A stretch of 64,000 bases of DNA, taken from assembly GCF_900167575.1 (NCBI RefSeq), contig NZ_FUZP01000001.1:1488001-1552000 (forward strand). Reading direction: 5' to 3'. The position numbers were made by a program, and so were the translations under genes. Source of the stretch: Okibacterium fritillariae (GTDB lineage Bacteria; Actinomycetota; Actinomycetes; Actinomycetales; Microbacteriaceae). Shown here one piece after another: positions 1 to 8,605 of the stretch. The notes beneath the pieces are model-generated. The model was given only the letters and a program-made list of their open reading frames with translations. It was not told where the DNA came from and searched no databases. Within the stretch, counting starts at the first letter, position 1, and every line of letters begins with the position of its first letter.

Positions 1-228
1 TTCATCTGCCAGCGAGCCGAGGGTTCGCGCGACCGCAACCGATGAAACCCGATCCTATCAGGGGTGTTGCGGCGCGGGCGGGAGCTCGGTGCTCCGGCAT
101 CCATCATCGTTCAGAAGAAGTTTCCCGAAACCGGAATAGAGATCTATTTACATGTGTTTGCATAGTTCGGTGGCGATGAGCCCGCCACGGTCCGATATCC
201 GGATCACAGAACGAACAAGGAGCACCTC

Positions 229-783
229 ATGACGGACACCATCGACATTCCCGGTTACAAGGCCGGCACCTGGGTCATCGACCCCACCCACTCCGAAGTC
301 AGCTTCAGCATCCGCCACCTCATGATCTCGAAGGTCCGCGGCACGTTCGACCTCTTCGAGGGCACCCTCGTCACGGGCGAGAACCCCCTCGACTCGAGCG
401 TCACCGCGCACGCCAAGGTCGAGTCGATCAACACCAACGAGCCCAACCGCGACGGCCACCTGCGCACCGGTGACTTCTTCGAGGCCGAGAAGTACCCGAC
501 CATCGACTTCGTCTCGACCGCCGTTCGCCAGGAAAAGGGCGACTTCAAGGTTGACGGAAACCTCACCATCAAGGGTGTCACCAAGCCCGTCACGTTCGAC
601 TTCGACTTCGGTGGCTTCAGCCAGGACCCCTACGGCAACTACAAGGCTGGCGCGACCGCTACCACCGTCATCAACCGTGAAGACTTCGGCCTGAACTACA
701 ACGCTGCCCTCGAGACCGGCGGCGTGCTGCTCGGCGAGAAGGTCACCATCACCATCGAGCTGCAGGCCGCGCTCCAGGCGTAG
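229..783 (+). CDS. YceI family protein
   Basis: 184 residues, the usual YceI size. The family folds as a lipocalin-like beta barrel that binds isoprenoid-type amphiphiles; its cellular role is poorly defined. The family's opening segment (WVIDPTHSEVSFSIRHLMIS) is at about residues 15-34 and the barrel fills the rest of the protein. There is no signal peptide, so this copy is probably cytoplasmic, unlike E. coli YceI. The ATG start is set by a strong ribosome site (AAGGAG) 7 bases upstream. It stands alone and is followed by its own terminator. The family assignment is firm; the ligand is unknown. Confidence 0.93.
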   Translation: MTDTIDIPGYKAGTWVIDPTHSEVSFSIRHLMISKVRGTFDLFEGTLVTGENPLDSSVTAHAKVESINTNEPNRDGHLRTGDFFEAEKYPTIDFVSTAVRQEKGDFKVDGNLTIKGVTKPVTFDFDFGGFSQDPYGNYKAGATATTVINREDFGLNYNAALETGGVLLGEKVTITIELQAALQA

Positions 784-1152
784 TCTCACCTCGTCGGCCC
801 ACAGAGGCGACACGGATGTCGGCGCCATAGTTGCCCGTCATCCCCTGACGAATCGTCAGCCTGTCGCCCCCTGCGGCCACACAGAAGCGGCGGAGAATCC
901 CTCGGGACTCTCCGCCGCTTTTCTGTGCGCGCAGGTCTGCCGAGCGCGCGGACCTGTGAGGCGTCGCGGCACCTCCGCGCGGGTGTGCGACGCATGAGTC
1001 CCGTTCGCATTCTGCCGATACCTCGCGCTGAATAAGGCGCCCGGCACACCCGCGTTTCATTCGTGGTCGGCATGAACCTGGCGCTTGGCTCGCGGACCCG
1101 TTTCCTGCTCGTGCCCAAGTCCGTGTGAGGCCCTCGGCGCGCCCGCCGCCGC
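784..1152. other. Intergenic region, YceI to FUSC gene
   Basis: This 369-base gap lies between two genes whose 3' ends face each other. It holds the terminator at 880-927. I see no convincing gene, RNA or second terminator in the rest; the open frames across 930-1150 have no ribosome site and no recognisable product. Confidence 0.6.
880..927 (+). terminator. Rho-independent terminator after the YceI gene
   Basis: A 12-bp perfect stem (885-896 with 909-920) around a 12-base loop is followed by a short T run. An outer CACAGAA/TTCTGTG pairing extends the stem. It lies about 100 bases after the YceI stop codon. Confidence 0.85.
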
Positions 1153-2226
1153 TCAGGAGTTCGCGCCCACGATCTCTTCGCGCACGCGCCGCAGGTCTTC
1201 GAGCAGCGAGCCGATCAGGATCCAGTGGTCGGGATGCGGCCGCTGGATGACGAGCGGCGCGGTCAGCGCGGGGATCTCGGCCGTGACCGGTTCGGCATCC
1301 TCGTCGCGGTCGTCGCCGGCCGGGCGATCGAGCAGCCGCAGGTCGTGCGCGGCCCGGTGCAGTTCGCGCGCGATCTGCTGCACGGTCGATTCCTCGGAGA
1401 GGGTGGCGTCGTAGTGGTCGCGCACGGCCCGGGTCATGCCGATCGTGCGGGTGACCACGGGGGAGAGGCGGTCGAGCAGCTCGCGAATCTGGCGCAGCTC
1501 GTCGCGGTGGGTCGACCGACGCGGGTTCAACGTGAGCGACTCTTCGCCCTTCGACAGGGACTCGACGGCCTTGTCGCGCATGGGGCGCAGCAGCCGGGCT
1601 TCGATCATGGCACCCTCGACGGCGCTGTGGCTGTGCGGCGTGGCGAGGATGTCGGCGAGGCGGTCGAGGCTCGCGGCCAGTTCGGCGACGAGGGCTGCGG
1701 CATCCGCTCGGGCCGGGCCGATCATGACGGGCGGCACGATCAGGGCGTTCACGATGACGCCGATGGCCGCGCCGATGAGAGTCTCGATGATGCGGTCGAC
1801 GGCATAGCTCGGGGTGGTCGCCCCGATCGACAGCACCAGCATGGCGCTGATCGGGATCTGATTCGACGAGCCGGGGGTGAGGCGCAGCGCCCAGCCGATG
1901 AGGATCGACACGACGATGGCGGCGAGCACGATCCAGCCCTGCTGGCCGAAGACGATGCCGATGCCCGACGCGATGAGCACACCCGCGATGACACCCACGC
2001 TGCGCTCGACGGCCTTGCCCAGCGACTGGTTGACGCTCGGTTGCACGACGAGCAGGGCCGCGATGGCCGCGAAGATCGGCAGCTGGCCGGGCAGAACGGT
2101 GATGGCCACGAACCAGGCCGCGATGGTGGCGACCGACGTCTTGACCGCCTGGATGAACGGCAGGCGCTTGGGGGTGCGGATGGGTGTCGCGAGGGTCAGC
2201 GACCGCAAGCGGTTTCGGCGAGCCAT
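1153..2226 (-). CDS. FUSC / aromatic-acid-exporter-like membrane protein
   Basis: 357 residues. About six hydrophobic segments (roughly 28-48, 50-66, 78-94, 98-116, 124-136 and 148-165) precede a soluble, helical, charged C-terminal half. This is the layout of FUSC/ArAE-family proteins, some of which export aromatic acids or other small anions. The start was placed at the ATG after GAAGGGAGAAC rather than at upstream in-frame codons, because the upstream translation is Arg/Pro/Ser-rich antisense-like sequence. It is the last gene of a leftward group after DedA and the APP1-type phosphatase, 88 bases from the latter. The substrate cannot be inferred. Confidence 0.82.
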   Translation of the reverse strand: MARRNRLRSLTLATPIRTPKRLPFIQAVKTSVATIAAWFVAITVLPGQLPIFAAIAALLVVQPSVNQSLGKAVERSVGVIAGVLIASGIGIVFGQQGWIVLAAIVVSILIGWALRLTPGSSNQIPISAMLVLSIGATTPSYAVDRIIETLIGAAIGVIVNALIVPPVMIGPARADAAALVAELAASLDRLADILATPHSHSAVEGAMIEARLLRPMRDKAVESLSKGEESLTLNPRRSTHRDELRQIRELLDRLSPVVTRTIGMTRAVRDHYDATLSEESTVQQIARELHRAAHDLRLLDRPAGDDRDEDAEPVTAEIPALTAPLVIQRPHPDHWILIGSLLEDLRRVREEIVGANS

Positions 2227-2314
2227 CCCGTTCTCCCTTCGCATCGGTTCTCGGGCTGGTCTGCGGCCCGAATGGCATCGATTGTCGGGCCGTTGCGCGA
2301 CCCGAGGACGCTTC

Positions 2315-3382
2315 CTAGGACAGATCGAACTCCGAGAGGCGGTCGAGCAGCCCGGCGCCGTCGGGCGCGTAGATCCAGCGTGCCTGCGAGGGGGCGTGCT
2401 CGTCGGGCTTGGAGCGCCCACCGGCGAGGACGGCCTCACCCGGGGACAGCTGGCGGATGGCGACACCCGCGACATGTTCGGGTCGCTCCTCGGAGAACGC
2501 GCCGTAGATCTCTTCGTCGTGCTGGCCGTCGTCGCCCACGAGCAGCCACCGGATGTCGGGGAACTCGTCCGCGAGCCGGCGCAGGTTCGTCTCCTTGTGC
2601 AGCCGGCCGCTGCGGAACCAGCGGTCGTGCGTCGGGCCCCAGTCGGTCAGCAGCAGGGGGCCGGACGGGTAGAGGTTGCGCGACAAGAAGCGCGTCAGCG
2701 TGGGCGCCACGTTCCAGGCACCGGTCGACAGATAAATGACGGGCACGGTCGGATGACTGCGCGTCAGCCGCTCGAGCATGACGGCCATGCCGGGGACGGG
2801 TGTGCGCGCGTGCTCGTCGAGCACGAACGTGTTCCACGCCGCCACGAACGGACGGGGGAGCGCCGTGACCATGACGGTGTCGTCGACGTCGGAGATGACG
2901 CCGAGACGCGTGCTGGGGTCGACGATGTAGACGCGGGCCTCGACGGGCTCGGTGTCTTCGGTGCCGAGCGTGATGCTCTGCCAGCCGGGCGCGAGGTCGG
3001 CCGTGACGACGACGTCGACGACGCCCCCGCGGTCGGCCTGCACGCGGTGCTTCGTGTCGCCGACCTGCACCCAGACATCCGCTTCGACGACGGGGATGCT
3101 CGTGAAGCTGCGCCACCCGCGAATGCGCTCATCGGGCTTGTCAAGGTCTTTCTTGGGGGCGGCGACCTTCGGCGGCGTGAGCACGACGCGCGCGAGGACG
3201 CGCACCCAGGTGGTGGAACCGTAGCCCGTGAAGGGCACAACCGTGGCGGTGTCACCGCGTTTGCGGGCGCGACGGTGGCGCCAATCTTGCACGGCGTCGT
3301 CGATGCGGGCGGCGCGGTGAAGCGTTCGTCTAGCGTGGGCGACGAGGGGTGCGTCGGGGGAGCGGTCGCTGTCGTGGGGCAC
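2315..3382 (-). CDS. APP1-family (DUF2183) phosphatidate phosphatase-like protein
   Basis: 355 residues. The C-terminal half is the APP1 catalytic domain, a HAD-like fold with the nucleophile motif DVDDT at 165-169 and a later acidic motif GDDGQHD at about 283-289. Yeast App1 dephosphorylates phosphatidic acid, so this protein may turn phosphatidate into diacylglycerol; bacterial members are largely untested. The N-terminal half is beta-rich and typical of actinobacterial homologues. The GTG start lies inside the 3' end of the DedA gene (53-base overlap). A later GTG near 3292 would avoid the overlap but would remove the conserved AARIDDAVQDW region. The pairing with DedA suggests a membrane-lipid role. 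Confidence 0.85.
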   Translation of the reverse strand: MPHDSDRSPDAPLVAHARRTLHRAARIDDAVQDWRHRRARKRGDTATVVPFTGYGSTTWVRVLARVVLTPPKVAAPKKDLDKPDERIRGWRSFTSIPVVEADVWVQVGDTKHRVQADRGGVVDVVVTADLAPGWQSITLGTEDTEPVEARVYIVDPSTRLGVISDVDDTVMVTALPRPFVAAWNTFVLDEHARTPVPGMAVMLERLTRSHPTVPVIYLSTGAWNVAPTLTRFLSRNLYPSGPLLLTDWGPTHDRWFRSGRLHKETNLRRLADEFPDIRWLLVGDDGQHDEEIYGAFSEERPEHVAGVAIRQLSPGEAVLAGGRSKPDEHAPSQARWIYAPDGAGLLDRLSEFDLS

Positions 3383-4160
3383 CCGTCAAGTCTGTCATGT
3401 CTGCGGCCCCTGCCTCGGGGGTTGCGTGCGACGAGGCGGCCGAGGGGTCGGCGGAGTTGTCACGGTCGGCGGGTTCGCCGGCTGCGTCGCTAACCGCGTC
3501 GTCGGCTGTGACGGCTCCGACATCCGCCGTCATGTGTCGTTCTTCGCTGCGGTGCAGCATCTTCTTGACGATGAGGACGGCCACGAGGAAGACGACGATG
3601 ACCCCGACGAAGAGGTAGCCCGCGAAGTGCAGCTTCTCGGAGAGCTCGCGAAACGTGCCCGCAGCGACCGAGCCGACCGTGACATAGGCGGCCGACCAGA
3701 TGACGCAGGCCGGGATGGTCCAGGCCATGAACTTGCGGTAGGTCATGGTGCTCATGCCGACGGTCAGCGGGATGAGCGAGTGCAGCACCGGCAGGAAGCG
3801 CGACACGAAGACCGCGACGCCGCCGCGGCGCTGCAGGTAGTTCTCGGCGCGCACCCAGTTGTTCTCGCCGATCTTGCGGCCGAGGCGCGACGCCCGGATC
3901 TTGGGGCCGAAGTAGCGGCCGAGCGCGAACCCGACCGATTCGCCGCCGAGGGCGCCCGCGATGACGACGAGCACCATCGAGAGGTATTGCACGGGCCCGT
4001 CGACGGCCGTCGAGGCCACGAGCACCATGGTGTCGCCCGGAACGACAAGGCCGACGAGAACGGATGTCTCGAGGAAGATGCCCAGCCCGGCCAGCAGCGT
4101 GCGCAGGACGGGGTCGACGCTCTGGACGAGGTCGAGCAGCCACATGAGGATGTCGTTCAC
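3330..4160 (-). CDS. DedA family membrane protein
   Basis: 276 residues. It has the DedA core: a hydrophobic N-terminus with the GLVVPGD turn, GFALGRYFGP, and the SRFLPVLHSLIPLTVG helix-hairpin motif, followed by several membrane spans. DedA proteins are lipid scramblases or carriers; some recycle undecaprenyl phosphate or flip phospholipids. The C-terminal 70 residues are a charged, Ala/Asp-rich cytoplasmic tail that is not part of the family core. I chose the GTG at 4160 because a TAGGCT box lies 7 bases upstream with no ribosome site (probable leaderless start). An ATG 5 codons later is the alternative. The gene overlaps the downstream phosphatase gene and diverges from cydA. Confidence 0.88.
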   Translation of the reverse strand: MNDILMWLLDLVQSVDPVLRTLLAGLGIFLETSVLVGLVVPGDTMVLVASTAVDGPVQYLSMVLVVIAGALGGESVGFALGRYFGPKIRASRLGRKIGENNWVRAENYLQRRGGVAVFVSRFLPVLHSLIPLTVGMSTMTYRKFMAWTIPACVIWSAAYVTVGSVAAGTFRELSEKLHFAGYLFVGVIVVFLVAVLIVKKMLHRSEERHMTADVGAVTADDAVSDAAGEPADRDNSADPSAASSHATPEAGAADMTDLTGAPRQRPLPRRTPRRPR

Positions 4161-4173
4161 GAGCCGAAGCCTA
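4158..4173 (-). promoter_or_regulatory. Probable leaderless promoter of the DedA gene
   Basis: TAGGCT (4173-4168 on the minus strand), a 7-base spacer, then the GTG start. There is no Shine-Dalgarno sequence. Confidence 0.5.
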
Positions 4174-4250
4174 GTGATCGAGGCTGGAGAAGACCCGATA
4201 TTCACACGGTGATCGGGGCTCGTTTTTGTGCCTTTCCGAAAAGGTGAGTG

Positions 4251-4265
4251 TGTGGTCAGACCACA
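4251..4265. promoter_or_regulatory. Palindromic operator candidate upstream of cydABDC
   Basis: TGTGGTCAGACCACA is a perfect 7-bp inverted repeat around one central base, 118 bases before the cydA start. A possible -10 box (TACGAT, 4280-4285) follows, so the palindrome lies over or next to the -35 region. The TGGTC-N-GACCA core resembles operators of FadR/LldR-type GntR repressors. The half-site spacing is one base shorter than the usual Rex site. The bound factor is an inference. Confidence 0.6.
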
Positions 4266-4383
4266 GGCCGAAATCGCGCTACGATGGAGGCAGCGGGACA
4301 CCAAACCCGCTCGATTCCGCCGATCCGGCGACACGCTGCCCGGGGGATCAGCCGCTAGCGGACCTTCGAAAACGGAGCTTCCA

Positions 4384-5796
4384 GTGAACGAACTACTCGA
4401 CCCGCTGCTTCTCTCGAGATGGCAGTTCGGTCTGACGACGATCTACCACTTCCTGTTCGTCCCCCTGACGATCGGAATGGCCACCACCGTCGCCATCTTC
4501 CAGACCGCCTGGGTGCGCACCGGCAAGGTGCACTACCTGCAGATGACGCAGTTCTTCGGCAAGATCTTCCTCATCAACTTCGCCATGGGCGTCGTGACGG
4601 GCATCGTGCAGGAGTTCCAGTTCGGTATGAACTGGTCCGACTACTCCCGCTTCGTCGGCGATGTCTTCGGCGCCCCGCTCGCGCTCGAGGGTCTGCTGGC
4701 CTTCTTCTTCGAGGCCACCTTCATCGGTCTCTGGATCTTCGGCTGGGACAAGCTCTCGCCCAAGATCCACCTGCTGACCATCTGGGCCGCGGCCATCGGC
4801 AGCATCCTGTCGGCGTACTTCATCATCGCGGCCAACGCGTTTATGCAGAACCCCGTCGGCTTCCAGATCAACGAGGAGCGCGGCCGGGCTGAGCTCACCT
4901 CGATCGTCGACGTGCTCACCAACAAGGTCGCCCTCGCGGCATTCCCGCACACGATCTTTGCGTGCTTCATGGTCTCGGCCGGTCTCGTCATCACGGTTGC
5001 GGCTTACCACCTGTCCCGCAACCAGCACCTCGACACCATGAAGCCGGCCCTGAAGTTCGGTCTGTGGACCATGCTCATCGCGGGCGCCCTCACCACCCTG
5101 GCGGGCGACCAGCTCAGCCTCGCGATGGTGCAGACGCAGCCTATGAAGATGGCGGCGGCCGAGGCGATGTATCACACGTCGACGGGGGCGGATGCATCCT
5201 TCTCGATCTTCACGCTCGGCACACCCGACGGTGTGCACGAACTGTTCTCGATCCGCATCCCCTATCTGCTCTCGTTCCTGTCGACGCACACCTTCAACGG
5301 AACCGTCGAGGGCATCAACGACCTGCAGGCGCAGTATGTGCAGCTTTACGGCCCCGGCGACTACACGCCCATCATCTGGGTCACCTACTGGTCGTTCCGC
5401 TGGATGATCGGCCTCGGCATCTTCCACATCCTCGTGGCCCTCACGGGTCTGTGGCTGACCCGCAAGGGGCGCATGCCCGAGCAGAAGTGGGTCTGGAAGA
5501 TCGCGATCTGGTCGTTCCCCGCGTCGCTCGCCGCCATGATCGTCGGCTGGGTGTTCACCGAGATGGGTCGCCAACCGTGGCTCGTGTTCGGCTTGCTGAA
5601 AACCGCCGACGGCGTGTCTCCGAACATCACGGGCCTCGACGTGCTGATCTCGCTGATCGCGTTCACGGCCGTGTACGGCACCCTCGCGGTGGTCGAGTTC
5701 AAGCTCATCAAGAAGGCCGCCCAGAAGGGGCCCGACGATGCCCCCGCCGTCGACGAAGAGTCCGGCATCCACCAACCGGTCACCACCGTCTACTAG
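4384..5796 (+). CDS. cydA: Cytochrome bd ubiquinol/menaquinol oxidase subunit I
   Basis: 470 residues. It is the haem-bearing subunit of the high-affinity terminal oxidase, which oxidises quinol and reduces oxygen to water in the membrane without pumping protons. Visible features are the N-terminal YHFLFVPLTIG segment with the haem-ligand His22, the quinol-side GRQPW motif in GWVFTEMGRQPW, and about nine membrane spans. The loop between them is short, as in actinobacterial enzymes. The start is the GTG with GGAG 6 bases upstream; earlier in-frame codons would add a basic non-family extension through the palindrome. cydB follows after 19 bases and cydD-cydC complete the cluster. Confidence 0.96.
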   Translation: MNELLDPLLLSRWQFGLTTIYHFLFVPLTIGMATTVAIFQTAWVRTGKVHYLQMTQFFGKIFLINFAMGVVTGIVQEFQFGMNWSDYSRFVGDVFGAPLALEGLLAFFFEATFIGLWIFGWDKLSPKIHLLTIWAAAIGSILSAYFIIAANAFMQNPVGFQINEERGRAELTSIVDVLTNKVALAAFPHTIFACFMVSAGLVITVAAYHLSRNQHLDTMKPALKFGLWTMLIAGALTTLAGDQLSLAMVQTQPMKMAAAEAMYHTSTGADASFSIFTLGTPDGVHELFSIRIPYLLSFLSTHTFNGTVEGINDLQAQYVQLYGPGDYTPIIWVTYWSFRWMIGLGIFHILVALTGLWLTRKGRMPEQKWVWKIAIWSFPASLAAMIVGWVFTEMGRQPWLVFGLLKTADGVSPNITGLDVLISLIAFTAVYGTLAVVEFKLIKKAAQKGPDDAPAVDEESGIHQPVTTVY

Positions 5797-5815
5797 CGAG
5801 ACAGGAAGAATAATC

Positions 5816-6823
5816 ATGGACCTCGGAATCCTCTGGTTCTGGATCGTCGCCTTCTTCTTCGTGGGCTACTTCGTCCTCGACGGCTTCGACTTCGGTGTTG
5901 GCATGTCGCTGCCGTTCCTCGGCAAGGACGACACCGATCGGCGCGTCATCATCAACACCATCGGGCCGGTGTGGGATCTCAACGAGACCTGGGTGATCGT
6001 GGCGGGCGCGGCGCTGTTCGCCGCGTTCCCCGAGTGGTACGCCACGCTGTTCAGCGGGTTCTACCTGCCGCTCCTGCTCATCCTGCTGGCCCTCATCATC
6101 CGCGGTGTGTCGTTCGAGTATCGGCACCAGCGGCCCGAGGCGTCGTGGAAGAAGCGTTTCGACACCATGATCATCGTGGGCAGCGCCATCCCGGCCCTGC
6201 TCTGGGGTGTGGCCTTCGCGAACATCGTGCAGGGTGTGCCGCTCGACGCCGATCACAACTACATCGGCGGCTTCTTCGCCCTGCTCAACCCGTATGCGCT
6301 GCTCGGCGGGCTCACCACCCTGCTGCTGTTCTTCACGCATGGCGTCATCTTCGTGTCGCTGAAGACCGACGGCGAGCTGCGCGAGCGGGCCCGCAAGCTG
6401 GCGGCGCGTTCGGGCATCGCCACGATCCTGGTGGCCGCGACGTTCCTCGCCTGGACGGTGCTGGCGCACCCCGAGAAGTCGGGCGTCGTGATCGGTGCCG
6501 CGGCGGCCGCCGTGCTTCTGATCCTCGCCTACGTGGCCAACGCCCTCGGCAAGGAGGGGCGCGCGTTCGCCCTCATGGCGGCAACGATCGCGGCGGCCGT
6601 GTTGACGCTCTTCGTGGCGCTGTTCCCGGCCGTCATGCCCGCCTCGAACGATCCCGCCAACAGCCTCACCATCGCGAACGCGTCGTCGACGCAGTACACG
6701 CTCGAGGTCATGAGCTGGGTCGCCGTGATCGCGCTGCCGCTCATCCTGCTCTACCAGGGCTGGACCTACTGGGTGTTCCGCAAGCGGGTCTCCCGTTCGC
6801 ACATCGAAACCGCCGCGCATTAG
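5816..6823 (+). CDS. cydB: Cytochrome bd oxidase subunit II
   Basis: 335 residues, all membrane-spanning helices. It starts MDLGILWFWIVAFFFVGYF and has the family's DGFDFGVGMSLPF motif and the NETWVI segment. It pairs with CydA to form the oxidase core. The ATG follows AGGAAG, 19 bases after the cydA stop, so the two are certainly cotranscribed. Its TAG stop also forms the first bases of a TAGCCT box in front of cydD. Confidence 0.96.
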   Translation: MDLGILWFWIVAFFFVGYFVLDGFDFGVGMSLPFLGKDDTDRRVIINTIGPVWDLNETWVIVAGAALFAAFPEWYATLFSGFYLPLLLILLALIIRGVSFEYRHQRPEASWKKRFDTMIIVGSAIPALLWGVAFANIVQGVPLDADHNYIGGFFALLNPYALLGGLTTLLLFFTHGVIFVSLKTDGELRERARKLAARSGIATILVAATFLAWTVLAHPEKSGVVIGAAAAAVLLILAYVANALGKEGRAFALMAATIAAAVLTLFVALFPAVMPASNDPANSLTIANASSTQYTLEVMSWVAVIALPLILLYQGWTYWVFRKRVSRSHIETAAH

Positions 6824-6835
6824 CCTGACACGGTG
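6821..6835 (+). promoter_or_regulatory. Possible internal leaderless promoter of cydD
   Basis: TAGCCT (6821-6826), whose TAG is the cydB stop codon, then a 6-base spacer and the GTG start of cydD. There is no ribosome site, so cydDC could be expressed separately from cydAB. Confidence 0.4.
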
Positions 6836-8605
6836 AAACCCCTCGATCCGCGTCTGCTGCGCTACGCGAAAAGCGCGCGACTGTTCCTGGTGGCCGGTGG
6901 GGCTGTCGGCCTCGCCACCACCGGGTGCATCGTCGCCTTCGCGTTCCTGCTGACGACGCTCATCACGCGGGCCATCGACGGCGCGCCGCTCGACACACTG
7001 TGGCCGTTCCTCGGGGCCTTGGTGGCGGTCATCCTGGTTCGGGCGGTGCTCGTGTGGGCCAACGACGCGCTCTCGGCCCGGGCCGCGGCGCGCGTGAAGG
7101 GCGAGTTGCGCACGCAGATCGTCGACGCGACCACCACCCTGGGGCCGGCCTGGATGTCGGGCCGCTCGTCGAGCGACATCGCGACGCTCGCGGGGCGCGG
7201 CGTCGACGCCCTCGACGACTACTTCTCGAAGTACATTCCGCAGCTGCTGCTGACCGCCATCGCCACACCCGTCATCGTGCTCTCGATGTTCGTGACCGAC
7301 TGGCTGTCGGCCGTCATCGTGATCGTCACGCTGCCGCTCATCCCCGTCTTCATGATCCTGATCGGCTGGGCCACGCAGGCCGTGCAGCAGAGGCAGTGGC
7401 AGGCGCTCGGGCGGCTGTCGCGCGGGTTCGTCGACACGCTCGGCGGGCTGGCGACCCTCAAGATTTTCGGCCGACAGAACCGACAGGTCGAGCGGATGTC
7501 GCGCATCACGCGTGAGTACCGCGTCGAGACCATGAAGGTGCTGCGCGTGTCGTTCCTGTCGAGTTTCGCGCTCGAGCTGGCCGCGAGCCTGTCGGTGGCG
7601 ATCGTCGCGGTGTCGGTCGGTCTGCGACTCGTGGATGGGTCGATGCTGCTGCCCGCCGGGTTGTTCGTCTTGCTGTTGGCGCCCGAGGCGTTTCTGCCGA
7701 TCCGGCAGGTGGGGGCGAACTTCCATGCGGCGGCCGAGGGCGTGACGGCGGCCGATGAGGCATTCGCGATTCTGGATGAGGCGCGGGCGCGTCGGGCGGG
7801 GCAGGGTGCGAAGCCGGCGCCCGTCGCATCATCGGGCGAGCCCGTCGCATCATCGCTCCGTCGCGCTGAGGCCGATCCGTCTGCTCCGACCGCGCCCGTC
7901 GCAGCCGGTTTGGCGGTCAGCGGCTTATCCGTCTCCTACGGGGACGACGTTGTGGTGCAGGAGTTCTCCGCTCGTTTCGAGGCCGGTTCGCTCACGGTGC
8001 TGTCGGGGCCGAGCGGCTCGGGCAAGTCGACGATCGTGGCGGCCCTGAACGGGTTCGTGCCGGCCGTGGGTCGCATCGCCGTCGACGGCCGGGATGTCGC
8101 ATCCGATCGCTCGGTGGACGATCGCGCCTGGTTGGCGTGGGCCGGTCAGAAGCCGGGGCTCATCTTCGGCACGGTTGCCGAGAACGTGGCGCTGGGCGAT
8201 GCGCAACCCGACGAACCGCTCGTGCGTCGATCGCTCGAGCGTGCCGCGATTGCCGACCTCGACCCCCGACAGGAGTTGGGCGTCGGGGGTTCGGGTGTGT
8301 CGGGCGGTCAGGCGCAGCGCGTGGCCATCGCCCGTGCGCTCTATCGCCTCGAGAGTCGCGGATGCCGCGTGCTCGTGCTCGATGAGCCCAGCTCGGCTCT
8401 CGACCATGCAACCGAGGCGCGTTTGATCGCTCGCTTGCGCGAGGTCGCACGGGCGGGTGTGGCCGTGATCGTCGTCAGCCATCGTCAGGCGTTCCTGAGC
8501 GCGGCCGACGCCGTGGTCACCATCGCGCCTGTCTCGGCGGCAGGGGCGACCGCACGAGCGCGGACCCGTGCAACAACGGGTGCGCCGAGAGGGGTGGAAC
8601 GATGA
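6833..8605 (+). CDS. cydD: Thiol reductant ABC exporter subunit CydD
   Basis: 590 residues, an ABC half-transporter with membrane and ATPase domains. With CydC it exports glutathione/cysteine-type reductants in E. coli and is needed to assemble cytochrome bd; in actinobacteria the low-molecular-weight thiol would differ. Six spans occupy about residues 15-300. An Ala/Pro/Ser linker (about 320-355) leads to the ATPase: Walker [10 protein letters not shown] at 392-400, signature VSGGQ at 489-493, Walker B VLVLDEP near 513-519, and a switch His in VVSHRQ. The GTG start has no ribosome site and is probably leaderless. The stop overlaps cydC by 4 bases. Confidence 0.94.
   Translation: MKPLDPRLLRYAKSARLFLVAGGAVGLATTGCIVAFAFLLTTLITRAIDGAPLDTLWPFLGALVAVILVRAVLVWANDALSARAAARVKGELRTQIVDATTTLGPAWMSGRSSSDIATLAGRGVDALDDYFSKYIPQLLLTAIATPVIVLSMFVTDWLSAVIVIVTLPLIPVFMILIGWATQAVQQRQWQALGRLSRGFVDTLGGLATLKIFGRQNRQVERMSRITREYRVETMKVLRVSFLSSFALELAASLSVAIVAVSVGLRLVDGSMLLPAGLFVLLLAPEAFLPIRQVGANFHAAAEGVTAADEAFAILDEARARRAGQGAKPAPVASSGEPVASSLRRAEADPSAPTAPVAAGLAVSGLSVSYGDDVVVQEFSARFEAGSLTVLSGPSGSGKSTIVAALNGFVPAVGRIAVDGRDVASDRSVDDRAWLAWAGQKPGLIFGTVAENVALGDAQPDEPLVRRSLERAAIADLDPRQELGVGGSGVSGGQAQRVAIARALYRLESRGCRVLVLDEPSSALDHATEARLIARLREVARAGVAVIVVSHRQAFLSAADAVVTIAPVSAAGATARARTRATTGAPRGVER

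Noticed and set aside
4251-4265. Reading the cydA palindrome as a Rex operator
   Set aside because: Rex sites place eight bases between TGTG and CACA; here there are seven, and the inner half-sites read GTC/GAC rather than AA/TT. A GntR-like site fits better, though Rex is not excluded.
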